From assembly GCA_945829225.1 (NCBI GenBank), contig CALZTY010000015.1, positions 1 to 47,200 of the forward strand: 47,200 nucleotides of DNA. The letters are read 5' to 3'. A program made the position numbers and the translations under genes. Below the pieces are notes generated by a model that was not told the DNA's origin, did no database searches, and saw only the letters and a program-made list of their open reading frames with translations. This document shows positions 26,172 to 35,772 of this stretch, one piece after another; positions within the stretch are counted from its first letter, which is position 1, and the number at the start of each line of letters is the position of its first letter. This DNA is from an uncultured Bacteroidales bacterium (GTDB lineage Bacteria; Bacteroidota; Bacteroidia; Bacteroidales; Muribaculaceae).

Positions 26172-28147
26172 CAATACATATTATATTCAATCGACAACAC
26201 TTGGAACTCGGTGCGGCGATTGATTTGGTCGGCAATTGCCTGGTCTTCGGGGGATAATTGCTCGATATACTGCTCGGTGAGTACATCGCCCTCCTTGAAT
26301 TGGGGGTATTCGCGAGCCAATTTCTTGGTGATGGTCTTGGGGCGCGACTCGCCGTAACCCTGCGACTGCAATCGCTCGGGAGCGATGCCGTGCTCGATGA
26401 GGTAGTCGATCACCGAGCGGGCGCGTCGAGCCGACAAGTCTATATTGTAGGCGTCGGAGCCATGGCGGTCGGTGTGCGATGCCATCTCGATGGTCACATT
26501 GGGGTTGTCATTGAGCACCTGCACCATCTCGTCGAGGGCTTCCTTCGACTCGGGGCGCAGGGTGGCGCGGTCGTAGTCGTAGAAGATATTGTCAATGACC
26601 ACGGGCTTGGTGATTGACGCGAGGATGAAGTCCACGCCATACTCGGCATCCTCCTCGGCGGTGTCGCTGACAAATTCCTGGCGAGCATTGAGGTAGCCGC
26701 GGGCGCCGGCGAGCATCACATATCGCACTCCGCGGTTGAGGGGGAATGAGAATGAACCGTCGGGACGAGCCACCGCTTTTTGGTTGCTGCCATCATCGCC
26801 GATGATGCGGATGACTGCCGAGGGAATAGGCTCTTCGTCCTTGTCGAGCACCCAGCCCGAGATGAGAATACGCAATTCGGGCAGTTCAAAGGAGTATATG
26901 TTGTCGTATCCGCGGGCATCGTTGCGATTGGACGAGAAGAAGCCGCTCTCGCCCTCGCCGAAGGTGATGCCGAAGTCGTCGGCTGCCGAGTTCATCGGTG
27001 TGCCCATATTCACCACTTCCCAGCCGCCCGAGGGCTTGAGGGTGGCGCGGAACAGGTCGAGACCGCCGTAGCCCGGGTGACCGTCGGATGCGAAATACAG
27101 CACCGAGTCGGTGCGCACATAGGGGAACATCTCATCGCCCGGGGTGTTTATCCATTCGCCGAGGTTCTCGAGGGTGCCGAGGCGCTCCTTGATGCGCACG
27201 CGCCACAGGTCGTGTCCGCCCGAGCCACCGGGCATATCCGAACTGAAGTACAGCCACTCGCCGTCAGGCGACACTGCCGGATGTCCCACTGCCGAGATGG
27301 TGTCGGCAGTGATTTCAAACTTGGTGGGAGCGCTCCACTTGGCATCGCTGCGTTGCGAGGTGAAAATCTCCACTGTGGTGCTGGCATTGGGCTCGCGACG
27401 CGCGCGAGTGAGATACATGGTGGTGCCGTCGGGCGAGAACGACACGATGCCTTCCTCGACATCGGTATTCAACTCTCCTTCAACGGCTTCGGGGCGTTGC
27501 CACACTCCGTTTTCGTCTTTCTGGGCGGTCCACACATCGCCTTTCTTGGTGCCGGTGATTTCGCTGCGCGGTCCGTTCACCTTCTCGCGAGTAGTGGTGA
27601 AGTACAGGCGGTCGGTGCTCCCGGGGAGGAACATCGGCGCGTAGTCGCTACGCGGCGAGTTGAAGAGTTCGCTCTTGCGCACGATATATCGAGTGGCGCC
27701 CGAGCGGTTTGCGCCCATGCGAGCGCCAATCAGCCCGTTGAGGGCTGTGGGGTCATCGGGGCGCATTGCCAGATAGTCCTCATAAGCCTTTACCGCCTGG
27801 GCATACTGTCCCGAACTGTGCAACGCTTGTGCCAAGCCCAGGTATGCCGAGGTGTCGGGATACTCATAGCGGATAGCGTTCTGATACGCTGCGGCGGCGC
27901 GTTGAAACTGGCGCAGGCGCTCGTGACATTGTGCCATCAAGAAGGCGACCTCGCCTCGCTTGGCGCGTTCCTCCTTCTTGGTGAGTTTGTTATAAATCTT
28001 TCGATAGGTGCGAGCGGCATCGTAGTATTCGCCGCGAGCCATCTGCTCGTTGGCAGTCGACAACTTGGCACCGCCGCAACTGATGCTCAGCAGTGCTGTC
28101 AGGCTTATCGTGAGCGCTGTTAGTGTGCGCATTGTGGATTTTTTCAT
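26171..28147 (-). CDS. PorE-like OmpA-family lipoprotein (TPR, PD40 propeller, CRD, OmpA)
   Basis: A 658-residue envelope lipoprotein. The signal peptide ends at a lipobox SISCG (Cys24). Domains in order: TPR repeats (about 30-150), PD40/WD40-like propeller blades (about 165-410, e.g. HPAVSPDGEWLYFSSD), a carboxypeptidase-regulatory-like domain (about 425-515), and a peptidoglycan-binding OmpA domain (about 525-650, with NIDLSARRARSVIDYL). This layout matches PorE of the type IX secretion system, which anchors the machine to peptidoglycan, although PD40-OmpA paralogues exist. It heads an operon with the GSCFA protein and MurF-Alr. ATG at residue 6 is an alternative start. Confidence 0.85.
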   Translation of the reverse strand: MKKSTMRTLTALTISLTALLSISCGGAKLSTANEQMARGEYYDAARTYRKIYNKLTKKEERAKRGEVAFLMAQCHERLRQFQRAAAAYQNAIRYEYPDTSAYLGLAQALHSSGQYAQAVKAYEDYLAMRPDDPTALNGLIGARMGANRSGATRYIVRKSELFNSPRSDYAPMFLPGSTDRLYFTTTREKVNGPRSEITGTKKGDVWTAQKDENGVWQRPEAVEGELNTDVEEGIVSFSPDGTTMYLTRARREPNASTTVEIFTSQRSDAKWSAPTKFEITADTISAVGHPAVSPDGEWLYFSSDMPGGSGGHDLWRVRIKERLGTLENLGEWINTPGDEMFPYVRTDSVLYFASDGHPGYGGLDLFRATLKPSGGWEVVNMGTPMNSAADDFGITFGEGESGFFSSNRNDARGYDNIYSFELPELRILISGWVLDKDEEPIPSAVIRIIGDDGSNQKAVARPDGSFSFPLNRGVRYVMLAGARGYLNARQEFVSDTAEEDAEYGVDFILASITKPVVIDNIFYDYDRATLRPESKEALDEMVQVLNDNPNVTIEMASHTDRHGSDAYNIDLSARRARSVIDYLIEHGIAPERLQSQGYGESRPKTITKKLAREYPQFKEGDVLTEQYIEQLSPEDQAIADQINRRTEFQVLSIEYNMY

Positions 28148-28201
28148 ATTCTAAAAAACGGAAAATGAGCCCGTTTAGTGTGCTCATACGTCATTATACC
28201 G

Positions 28202-28209
28202 CAAAGTTA
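28202..28209 (-). promoter_or_regulatory. -7 box of the PorE-like operon
   Basis: TAACTTTG on the minus strand matches TAnnTTTG exactly and lies 54 bp upstream of the start codon. A TTTG at 28233-28236 lies 23 nt further upstream, slightly beyond the usual spacing. Confidence 0.55.
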
Positions 28210-28233
28210 AGCATTTTTTCCCAATCTCGCTAC

Positions 28234-28272
28234 AAAAAAACCACAGGGGCTACTGTGAGGCAGTCCCTGTGG
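28234..28272 (-). terminator. Terminator of the secreted-protein gene, copy 1
   Basis: Stem CCACAGGG/CCCTGTGG (28241-28248 and 28265-28272) with an inner ACTG/CAGT stem is followed on the minus strand by seven T residues. It lies 19 bp after the stop at 28292. Confidence 0.85.
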
Positions 28273-28283
28273 CGGTATAGAAT
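28244..28283. repeat. 40-bp direct repeat, copy 1 (terminator-associated)
   Basis: This stretch recurs at 29304-29343 with 38 of 40 bases identical. It covers the terminator hairpin and the following GGCGGTATAGAAT, ending 8 bp from the stop codon. Confidence 0.9.
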
Positions 28284-28291
28284 AGTTTCTG

Positions 28292-29215
28292 TTATTTAAT
28301 CACAATCTTGTTCGTTGTTCCACCTACCTTTTTGAGATAGATGCCGGTAGAGTCGGGTGTACCCACTTCCACACCTTGCAGGTTGTAGTAGCGAGGTGCT
28401 GAATCTTGCCCGTCGACGGCTATGTCGCCGAAACTCAGGAAGTCGTCCCATATCTTTATGCCACCGAGTCCCTCATAAATTATTTCGTTATCCACGCCCT
28501 CGGTAACGTAGCGCAGCGACGGGTGCACATGATATGGCAACCCGCCGTCGCCATCATCGCAAGGCATACAGAACAAGTCGGACCACCAATTGCTGTATCC
28601 TATGCCCTTGATATATGTTACATCTTTACAATCGTCGTTGGTGCACTCGGCTGTATATAGACTGTATGTATTACCGCAGGACTCAATTTCGGTAATATCG
28701 CTGATAGTGAGGTGCTTCCTTCTCGAGCCTTGAAAATCATGGTCCCCGCCCATCACCCATTGGTCGTTTACCTCACCAAATGAATATACCTGTATAGGCT
28801 CATTTACATCACCTATTATTTCATATGCTCTGTATAAATAGAAGTCGAGAGCCCAATAGAACATATCATCGGGGACCATTGTATAAACATTCTTGCCTTC
28901 TTCGCGCATATAGCACAAATCCACCACATCATCGTTAAACGATATCGGCACATCCGATCTATACTGATAAGATGCATCTAATATCTTTTGCACTTTATGC
29001 CACTTTACACCATTAATCTCAACTTCTTCGCCAACCCTCAAGCCATATTCATCAGTCGTCCCATATCCACAATAATCGCTTGAGTACCACCATGTTCTAC
29101 CCTCAATCACTATCTGAGGCTCCTCCTCGGTAGCATTTCGGGATGAACTCGATGTCGTTGAATATGCATTCATGCATACTATTAAAGAAGTGAGTGTTAA
29201 TAGTATCTTTTTCAT
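28292..29215 (-). CDS. Secreted protein of unknown function with a C-terminal sorting-like motif
   Basis: A 307-residue protein with a signal peptide (about 1-19) and no recognised catalytic domain. The body is rich in Tyr, Trp and acidic residues, with segments such as GRTWWYSSDY, EINGVKWHKV and LCYMREEGKNVYTM, of a type seen in many secreted Bacteroidales hypotheticals. The C terminus RYYNLQGVEV followed by GIYLKK and NKIVIK resembles the type A C-terminal domain of type IX secretion cargo, though short. It has its own -7 box and terminator and is bracketed by two near-identical 40-bp repeats. Function is not inferable. Confidence 0.75.
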   Translation of the reverse strand: MKKILLTLTSLIVCMNAYSTTSSSSRNATEEEPQIVIEGRTWWYSSDYCGYGTTDEYGLRVGEEVEINGVKWHKVQKILDASYQYRSDVPISFNDDVVDLCYMREEGKNVYTMVPDDMFYWALDFYLYRAYEIIGDVNEPIQVYSFGEVNDQWVMGGDHDFQGSRRKHLTISDITEIESCGNTYSLYTAECTNDDCKDVTYIKGIGYSNWWSDLFCMPCDDGDGGLPYHVHPSLRYVTEGVDNEIIYEGLGGIKIWDDFLSFGDIAVDGQDSAPRYYNLQGVEVGTPDSTGIYLKKVGGTTNKIVIK

Positions 29216-29242
29216 GGCTATCTGTTTATGTGATTAATACTG

Positions 29243-29250
29243 CAAAATTA
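29243..29250 (-). promoter_or_regulatory. -7 box of the secreted-protein gene
   Basis: TAATTTTG on the minus strand lies 27 bp upstream of the start codon. No clear -33 TTG is seen; the upstream sequence is A/T-rich. Confidence 0.5.
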
Positions 29251-29294
29251 GTAAATCTTCATTTTAAAAAAAACTTTTTAACATTTTTTTGCCA

Positions 29295-29330
29295 TAAAAA
29301 AAGCAGGGGCTGCGGTGAGGCAGTCCCTGT
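29295..29330 (-). terminator. Terminator of the gyrA-TPR operon, copy 2
   Basis: The hairpin GCAGGG.../CCCTGT (29303-29308 with 29325-29330) is followed on the minus strand by seven T residues. It lies 22 bp after the TPR stop at 29353. Confidence 0.8.
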
Positions 29331-29343
29331 GGCGGTATAGAAT
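29304..29343. repeat. 40-bp direct repeat, copy 2 (terminator-associated)
   Basis: This is 38/40 identical to 28244-28283 and sits at the same position relative to its upstream gene (9 bp after the stop codon). The two copies are 1060 bp apart. Confidence 0.9.
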
Positions 29344-29352
29344 TGAAATGTA

Positions 29353-30579
29353 TTAGAGGTTATTCTTGCGGTTTTCAACGTCCTGCATCATAGCGTCGTC
29401 GTGGAGGTTATAGTAGATGTTCTCGAGGTAGCGGAGAGCCTCGGGGTTCTCACTGTTAATATTCCACGATTTCTCGAGGTAATCGGCGGCTTCCTTGAAC
29501 AGGGGCACGATCTTCTCGTTGAAATAAGCCTCATACTCGGCGGCGGTTGTGGGAGCGGCATCGCTCAAGGCATAAGCCTCCTCGCAGAGTACGCGACCAT
29601 ATTGCAGCAGGGCTTGCCAGTTCTCGGGATCCATATCGATAGCCTTGCGGAACTCAGCCTTAGCCTCGGCTTTCTTGTCCTGGTTGTCGTAGAGGATACC
29701 CTTGATGAAGTAATACTGGGCATTGTTGGGGTCGGAAGCGATAGCCTCGTCAACCATGGCAAATGCCTGCTCGAATTGCTTGTTCTGGAGGTAGTAGTTG
29801 ATTACATAGCCGATGTAGGTGGGGTCTTCAGAGCCATAGGCTTCCATGCCTTGCTTGGCTACCTCAAATGTGGTGAGGTCGTCGCCCAGAGATACGGCTA
29901 CTGCCAAGGCATAGTCGTAGAGGGTCTTCTTGTTGTAGCCCTTGGACTGTGCAAAGCGGAAGGAGTTGAGGGCGAGTTGCAGCGAGTCGGCTTGCCATGC
30001 GGCGAGTGCCTGGTTGAAGGCGATTTCGCCTACAACGGTATCGGTGGGGACGTTGGCGACCTTGGCTGCGAGGGTGGGGTTCTCAACGATGTTGATGAAG
30101 CAGTCCCATGCCATGTAGGCATTCATATACTGCTTGGCTTCCCAGAAGTCGACTGCGGCTTGGTTGTAGTCGCCATAGTGACCGGCGATGGTGTTGATGA
30201 TGTCCTTGGAGTACTTGGTCTTCACCTTGCCCTTCTCGTTCTTTACCGAGTCGAGGGGAAGAGCCTGCATGTAGAATGCGTAGCCACCGAGCAGGTCGTT
30301 ACCCATGGCGATGGCGCCACCTTCGGGCAGTTTGTTGAATTGCTTCAGGGCGTAGAGTTGGTCAAACTCGTCAAACATCGCCTTGCCGGGGATGTAGTAA
30401 GTCTGAGCAAGAGTAGAGGTCTCGGGGTCGCTGAATGCCGGAGTGATGATGGCGATTACTTCGGCGGGCGTTTTGCCGTCTTTCAGTGCACGCTCGGCAT
30501 CTTTGAGCACTTGGGGCTGTGCGGGAGCGGTGAGTACGCCGGCGAGGAGTGCTACGGCTACTAATGAAAGTTTTTTCAT
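29353..30579 (-). CDS. Exported tetratricopeptide repeat protein
   Basis: A 408-residue protein with a cleavable signal peptide (about 1-20, ending near APAQP), so probably periplasmic. TPR units are clearest at about 260-340: YYFIKGILYDNQDKKAEA and FRKAIDMDPENWQALLQYG. The C-terminal part (about 340-408) has further helical repeats. It probably acts as a protein-interaction scaffold; the partner is unknown. It lies 19 bp downstream of gyrA in the same direction and shares its message, a pairing I recall in other Bacteroidales. It ends at a rho-independent terminator. Confidence 0.85.
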   Translation of the reverse strand: MKKLSLVAVALLAGVLTAPAQPQVLKDAERALKDGKTPAEVIAIITPAFSDPETSTLAQTYYIPGKAMFDEFDQLYALKQFNKLPEGGAIAMGNDLLGGYAFYMQALPLDSVKNEKGKVKTKYSKDIINTIAGHYGDYNQAAVDFWEAKQYMNAYMAWDCFINIVENPTLAAKVANVPTDTVVGEIAFNQALAAWQADSLQLALNSFRFAQSKGYNKKTLYDYALAVAVSLGDDLTTFEVAKQGMEAYGSEDPTYIGYVINYYLQNKQFEQAFAMVDEAIASDPNNAQYYFIKGILYDNQDKKAEAKAEFRKAIDMDPENWQALLQYGRVLCEEAYALSDAAPTTAAEYEAYFNEKIVPLFKEAADYLEKSWNINSENPEALRYLENIYYNLHDDAMMQDVENRKNNL

Positions 30580-30598
30580 GTCTCTTATTGATTAAGTG

Positions 30599-33160
30599 TT
30601 AATTGTTTTCGTTTTCTGCTTCGTCATCGACGATTTCTTCGTTGTCAACATCAGCATCATCGACATCGGTGTCGGGAGCCTCGGGGAGTTCCTCGCCGTC
30701 GATGGCGTTGGTCTCCTCCTCGGGGTCGGTGGGCACGGGGCATACCGAGGCGATTTCGTCGCCGCGACGCTCGAGGTTGATGAGGCGCACACCCTGGGTG
30801 TTGCGTCCCGCAATCTTGATGTCGGCGACACGGATGCGGATGAGGGTGCCCGAGCGGTTGATGATTACCAAGTCGTTGTCGTCGTTTACGCTCTTGAAGG
30901 CGACGAGCTCGCCGGTGCGGTCGGTGACGTTGATGGTCTTCACGCCCATGCTGCCACGCGAGGTGAGGCGGTAGCTGTCGAGTACCGAGCGCTTGCCGAA
31001 GCCGTTCTCCGATACCACCAGCACGGTGTTCTCGGTGCCCGGTTGCATGACTATCAAGCCCACCACTTCGTTGCCCTCGTTGAGGCGCATACCGCGCACA
31101 CCGGTCGATACGCGACCCATCGGGCGGATCGATGAGGTCTTGAATCGGTTGGCTTTGCCTTGGCGAGCGGCGAGCAGGATTTCTGAGTCGTTGTCGGTGA
31201 GTTCCACGCCGATGAGTTTGTCGTCCTCACGCAGCAATATGGCTTTCTTGCCCTTGGCGAGCACGCGAGCGTATTCGCTCAGCGCGGTCTTCTTGACGAT
31301 ACCGTTGCGAGTGGCGAATACCAAGAAGTGGCTGCCTGTGAACTCGCTGTCCTCCAGGTTCTTGCATGCCAGGTAGGCGCTCACCTTGTCGCCCGGCTCG
31401 ATATTGAGGATATTCTGCAGGGCGCGACCCTTCGATGCCTTGGAGCCTTCGGGCAACTCGTATACCTTGAGCTTGTATACCAAGCCGCGGTCGGTAAAGA
31501 AGAGCATCGAGCAGTGCATCGAGGCGGTGTATACGTGCTCGATGAAGTCTTCCTCGCGGGTATCGCTGCCTCGCGAGCCCATGCCGCCACGGTTCTGGGC
31601 GCGGTATTCGCTCAGGGCTGTGCGCTTGATGTAGCCCATGTGCGAGATGGTGATGATCACGTCGTCGTCCGAGTAGAAGTCCTCGGCATTGAAGTCGCCG
31701 GCGGTGTAGTCGATGTCGGTCTTGCGAGCATCGCCATAGGTGTCGCGGATTTCCTCCAATTCCTCGCGGATGACGCGACGGCACTCGTTCTCGTCGCTGA
31801 GGATGAGTTGCAATTGAGCGATGTATTCCTCGATTTTCTTGTATTCGTCTTCGAGTTTGGTTTGCTCCAATTGAGTGAGTTGGCGCAGACGCATATCGAC
31901 GATTGCCTGAGTCTGAACCTCCGAGAGGTTGAAGCGCTCGGCGAGGCGCTCGCGTGCCTGGTCGGCAGATGCCGAGGAGCGGATGATGGCGATTACCTCG
32001 TCGATATTCTGTGAGGCGATAATCAAACCCTCGATGATGTGGGCGCGTTCCTGTGCCTTCTTGAGGTGGAAGCGTGTGCGGCGGATGACCACCTCGTGGC
32101 GGTGCTCAACGAATGAGCTGAGCAACTCCTTGAGCGACAGTGTCTTGGGACGTCCGTGCACCAGTGCCACATTGTTCACGGCAAAGGATGCCTGCATCTG
32201 GGTCATCTTGTACAACTTGTTGAGCACCACGCGGGCATTGGCGTCCTGGCGCAACTTGATGACGATGCGTATCTTGTCGGAACTCTCGTCCTTGATGTCG
32301 GCGATGCCGTCGAGTTTCTTCTCGGTCACCAGTTCGGCGATGCTCTTTACCAAGTCGGCTTTGATGACGCCGTAGGGTATCTCGGTGACGATGATAGTCT
32401 CGTGGTTGTCTTCCTGGTCAAACTCGGCTCGAGCACGGAGTATGATGCGACCGCGACCGGTCTCGTAGGCTTCGCGCACACCGCTGTAGCCATATATGGT
32501 GCCACCGGTGGGGAAGTCGGGCGCGGGTATTATCTTGATGAGTTCATCGGTGGTGATGTCGGGGTTCTCCAACACGGCAATCGAGGCGTTGAGCGACTCG
32601 GTGAGGTTGTGGGGCGGCATATTGGTCGCCATACCCACGGCGATACCCGAGGCACCGTTGACCAGCAGGTTGGGGAAGCGGGTAGGGAGCACGGTGGGCT
32701 CAATGCGTGTGTTGTCGTAGTTCGGCTGGAAATCTACTGTGTCGGCTTCCAAGTCGCGCAGCATCTCCTCGCCCATGCGAGCAAGGCGCACCTCGGTGTA
32801 ACGCATGGCGGCGGGTCCGTCGCCATCGATTGAGCCGAAGTTGCCGTGACCGTCGACCAGCGTGTAGCGCAACGACCAATCTTGTGCCATGCGCACCACG
32901 GTGCCATAGATTGATGAGTCGCCGTGCGGGTGGTAGCGACCCATGACTTGTCCCACGCAGTTGGCTGATTTCTTGTGCGGCTTGTCCGAGGTGTTGCCCA
33001 TCTCGTTCATACCATACAGCACACGACGGTGTACGGGTTTCATACCGTCGCGTACATCAGGCAAGGCGCGTGACACGATCACCGACATCGAGTAGTCGAT
33101 GTACGCCGACTTCATTTCGTTTCCGATATCAATTTTAAAAATTCTGTCTTCTTCCAACAT
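30599..33160 (-). CDS. gyrA: DNA gyrase subunit A
   Basis: GyrA is the DNA-breaking subunit of gyrase, which with GyrB introduces negative supercoils. The catalytic tyrosine is Tyr121 in AAMRYTE. The quinolone region reads [11 protein letters not shown] (77-87), with Ser82 aligned to E. coli Ser83 and Gly86 at the E. coli Asp87 position. The GyrA box that marks gyrase rather than topoisomerase IV appears as QNRGGMG (about 535), a variant of QRRGGKG, and beta-pinwheel repeats follow. The last 40 or so residues are strongly acidic. At 853 residues it is typical. It is the first gene of an operon with a TPR protein. Confidence 0.96.
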   Translation of the reverse strand: MLEEDRIFKIDIGNEMKSAYIDYSMSVIVSRALPDVRDGMKPVHRRVLYGMNEMGNTSDKPHKKSANCVGQVMGRYHPHGDSSIYGTVVRMAQDWSLRYTLVDGHGNFGSIDGDGPAAMRYTEVRLARMGEEMLRDLEADTVDFQPNYDNTRIEPTVLPTRFPNLLVNGASGIAVGMATNMPPHNLTESLNASIAVLENPDITTDELIKIIPAPDFPTGGTIYGYSGVREAYETGRGRIILRARAEFDQEDNHETIIVTEIPYGVIKADLVKSIAELVTEKKLDGIADIKDESSDKIRIVIKLRQDANARVVLNKLYKMTQMQASFAVNNVALVHGRPKTLSLKELLSSFVEHRHEVVIRRTRFHLKKAQERAHIIEGLIIASQNIDEVIAIIRSSASADQARERLAERFNLSEVQTQAIVDMRLRQLTQLEQTKLEDEYKKIEEYIAQLQLILSDENECRRVIREELEEIRDTYGDARKTDIDYTAGDFNAEDFYSDDDVIITISHMGYIKRTALSEYRAQNRGGMGSRGSDTREEDFIEHVYTASMHCSMLFFTDRGLVYKLKVYELPEGSKASKGRALQNILNIEPGDKVSAYLACKNLEDSEFTGSHFLVFATRNGIVKKTALSEYARVLAKGKKAILLREDDKLIGVELTDNDSEILLAARQGKANRFKTSSIRPMGRVSTGVRGMRLNEGNEVVGLIVMQPGTENTVLVVSENGFGKRSVLDSYRLTSRGSMGVKTINVTDRTGELVAFKSVNDDNDLVIINRSGTLIRIRVADIKIAGRNTQGVRLINLERRGDEIASVCPVPTDPEEETNAIDGEELPEAPDTDVDDADVDNEEIVDDEAENENN

Positions 33161-33246
33161 ACTTGTTTAGAAATAGTTAATATTCACCACAGGCGCCTAC
33201 ATTTATTAATGTGTGTTGCCTGTGCGTAGAGCGTTACAAATTTGTG

Positions 33247-33254
33247 CAAAGGTA
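33247..33254 (-). promoter_or_regulatory. -7 box of gyrA
   Basis: TACCTTTG on the minus strand, 86 bp upstream of the gyrA start, gives a leader of about 80 nt. The -33 region has only TTAG at the expected spacing. Confidence 0.5.
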
Positions 33255-33291
33255 CGAAAAATTTTTGAATTTTTGCTAACTATTTTTTTTG

Positions 33292-33299
33292 TAACTTTG
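33292..33299 (+). promoter_or_regulatory. -7 box of the rmlD-prfC run
   Basis: TAACTTTG lies 23 bp before the rmlD ATG. Candidate TTTG elements lie 16 nt (33272-33275) and 24 nt (33264-33267) upstream, neither at ideal spacing. Confidence 0.55.
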
Positions 33300-33322
33300 C
33301 ACTCGAATATACATAAACTTAT

Positions 33323-34189
33323 ATGAAAATATTAGTAACCGGCAGCCATGGTCAACTCGGCACTGAATTGCGTCACGCTATCGAGCGCGAGGGTGGCTTT
33401 GAGGCTGTATATATTGACATTGATACCCTTGACTTGCGCGACCGCGCGGGCGTTGAGGCTTTCATCCGTGCCGGCGAGTTCTCTCACATCGTCAACTGTG
33501 CGGCTTACACCGCTGTCGACCGCGCCGAGGAGGATAAATCGGCTTGCGCCGAGGCTAATATCGACGCCGTCGCCAACTTGGCGCGTCTCGCCGATGAACT
33601 CAATTACAAGATTATTCACATCTCGACCGACTATGTCTTTGACGGTCACGCTTATAAGCCTTATACCGAGAGCGACAAGGTCAACCCGATGACTCACTAC
33701 GGCGCCACCAAGCGCAAGGGCGAGACCGCTCTCATCGGCTTGGCTCCCTCGAGCATTATCATCCGCACCGGATGGCTTTACTCGCCGTTCGGGCACAATT
33801 TTGTCAAGACTATTATGGCTAAGGCGCAGTCAGCCGATACCCTCAATGTGGTTAACGACCAAATCGGTACGCCGACCTATGCCGCCGACCTCGCCGCTGC
33901 TATTCTCACTATTCTCAAGGCTCCGCAGTGGGTGCCCGGCATCGTCAATTACAGCAACGAGGGCGTCGCTTCGTGGTACGACTTCGCTGTCGCCATCGTC
34001 AAGCACTCCGGCGCTACCTGCCGCGTGCAACCCATTCTCTCCAAGGAATATCCAACCCCGGCTATTCGCCCGCATTTCAGTGTGTTAAATAAATGTAAAT
34101 TTCGCGCTACCTACGGTGTGGACATCCCACACTGGGAGGAGTCGCTTATCAAGTGTGTAGAACGTATTAAGAAAGGAGAAGACCAATGA
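33323..34189 (+). CDS. rfbD: dTDP-4-dehydrorhamnose reductase
   Basis: RmlD reduces dTDP-4-keto-L-rhamnose with NAD(P)H to dTDP-L-rhamnose, a precursor of surface polysaccharides. The 288-residue short-chain dehydrogenase-like protein has the dinucleotide motif TGSHGQLG (6-13), [22 protein letters not shown] and the catalytic YGATKRKGE (Tyr-x3-Lys). Other dTDP-rhamnose genes (rmlA, B, C) are not in the window. It begins a long rightward gene run and overlaps prfC by 4 bp (ATGA). Confidence 0.94.
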   Translation: MKILVTGSHGQLGTELRHAIEREGGFEAVYIDIDTLDLRDRAGVEAFIRAGEFSHIVNCAAYTAVDRAEEDKSACAEANIDAVANLARLADELNYKIIHISTDYVFDGHAYKPYTESDKVNPMTHYGATKRKGETALIGLAPSSIIIRTGWLYSPFGHNFVKTIMAKAQSADTLNVVNDQIGTPTYAADLAAAILTILKAPQWVPGIVNYSNEGVASWYDFAVAIVKHSGATCRVQPILSKEYPTPAIRPHFSVLNKCKFRATYGVDIPHWEESLIKCVERIKKGEDQ

Positions 34190-35766
34190 GTGAGTTATCT
34201 GACGAAATCAAGCGCCGCCGTACATTTGCCATCATTTCGCACCCCGACGCCGGCAAGACAACCCTCACCGAGAAATTGCTCCTCTTCGGCGGCGCTATAC
34301 ACATCGCCGGCGCCGTCAAGAGCAACAAAATCAAGAAAACCGCCACCAGCGACTGGATGGAAATCGAGAAGCAACGCGGTATCTCCGTGGCTACTTCGGT
34401 CATGGGCTTCAACTATGAGGATTACAAAATAAATATCCTCGATACCCCCGGTCACCAGGATTTTGCCGAGGACACCTACCGTACCCTCACGGCTGTCGAC
34501 TCGGTAATCATTGTGGTCGACGTCGCCAAGGGTGTCGAGCAGCAGACTCGCAAACTCATGGAGGTGTGCCGCATGCGCAACACTCCCGTGATTATTTTTG
34601 TCAACAAACTCGACCGCGAGGGTCGCGACCCCTTCGATATCCTCGACGAGTTGGAAGCCGAATTGAAAATCGGTGTCCGCCCCTTGAGTTGGCCTATCAA
34701 TATAGGCGCCAAGTTCAAGGGCGTTTACAATATTTATGAGAACAATATCGACCTCTTCACCCCGGATAAGCAGAAGGTGAGCGAGCGCGTGGAAATTGAC
34801 GATGTCAACGACCCGCGTGTCGATGCCGCCATCGGCGAGACCGATGCCGCACAACTCCGTGAGGACCTGGAACTTATCGCCGGCGTATATCCCGAGTTTG
34901 ACCGCGACACTTACCTCGATGGCAAGGTCGCCCCGGTGTTCTTCGGCTCGGCTCTCAACACCTTCGGCGTCAAGGAGTTGCTCGACTGCTTTGTCAAGAT
35001 TGCTCCCTCGCCCAAGCCCGTGGAGGCTGTCGAGCGCGTTATCGAGCCTACCGAGGAGGCGTTCTCGGGCTTCGTGTTCAAGATTCACGCAAACATGGAC
35101 CCCAACCACCGCTCGTGTATCGCCTTCGTCAAGATTTGCTCGGGTAAGTTTGAGCGCAATGCCACTTACCGCCATGTGCGCTCGGGCAAACTTATGAAAT
35201 TCTCGGCACCTACCGCATTTATGGCGCAGAAAAAGAGCATCGTCGACGAGGCATGGCCCGGCGACATCGTCGGCATCCCCGATACCGGCAACTTCAAGAT
35301 TGGCGACACCCTCACCTCCGGTGAGGAAATCCACTTCAAGGGCTTGCCCAGTTTCTCGCCCGAGATGTTCAAATATATCGAGAATACCGACCCCATGAAG
35401 TCCAAGCAACTCGAGAAGGGTATCCAACAACTCATGGACGAGGGTGTGGCTCAATTGTTTGTCAATCAATTCAATGGGCGCAAGATTATAGGCACCGTGG
35501 GACAACTGCAATTTGAGGTTATCCAATATCGCCTCCTCCACGAGTACGGCGCTCAGTGCCGTTGGGAGCCGCTTTCGCTTTACAAGGCGTGCTGGATTGA
35601 AAGCGACAATGCCGCCGCCATGGAGAATTTCAAGCGCCGCAAGCACCAGTTTATGGCTGTTGACCGCGAGGGACGCGATGTCTTCATGGCTGATAGCAAT
35701 TATGTGTTGCAGATGGCGCGTACCGACTTCCCCGATATACGCTTCCACTTTACCAGCGAATTTTAA
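34186..35766 (+). CDS. prfC: Peptide chain release factor 3
   Basis: RF3 is a GTPase that removes RF1/RF2 from the ribosome after termination. The 526-residue protein has G1 HPDAGKTT, G3 DTPGHQDF and G4 [10 protein letters not shown], with the RF3-specific [14 protein letters not shown]. The C-terminal domains II/III end in [16 protein letters not shown]. Length matches the E. coli protein (529). The ATG overlaps the rmlD stop, so translation is coupled; trmN6 follows 6 bp after its stop. Confidence 0.96.
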   Translation: MSELSDEIKRRRTFAIISHPDAGKTTLTEKLLLFGGAIHIAGAVKSNKIKKTATSDWMEIEKQRGISVATSVMGFNYEDYKINILDTPGHQDFAEDTYRTLTAVDSVIIVVDVAKGVEQQTRKLMEVCRMRNTPVIIFVNKLDREGRDPFDILDELEAELKIGVRPLSWPINIGAKFKGVYNIYENNIDLFTPDKQKVSERVEIDDVNDPRVDAAIGETDAAQLREDLELIAGVYPEFDRDTYLDGKVAPVFFGSALNTFGVKELLDCFVKIAPSPKPVEAVERVIEPTEEAFSGFVFKIHANMDPNHRSCIAFVKICSGKFERNATYRHVRSGKLMKFSAPTAFMAQKKSIVDEAWPGDIVGIPDTGNFKIGDTLTSGEEIHFKGLPSFSPEMFKYIENTDPMKSKQLEKGIQQLMDEGVAQLFVNQFNGRKIIGTVGQLQFEVIQYRLLHEYGAQCRWEPLSLYKACWIESDNAAAMENFKRRKHQFMAVDREGRDVFMADSNYVLQMARTDFPDIRFHFTSEF

Positions 35767-35772
35767 GAGCCT

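Noticed and set aside
26780-28123. Plus-strand open frame opposite the PorE-like gene
   Set aside because: Low-complexity translation without a recognisable fold, antisense to a well-supported lipoprotein.
28244-29343. Insertion sequence or composite transposon between the 40-bp repeats
   Set aside because: The repeats are direct, not inverted; they are terminators, and the enclosed gene is a secreted protein, not a transposase.
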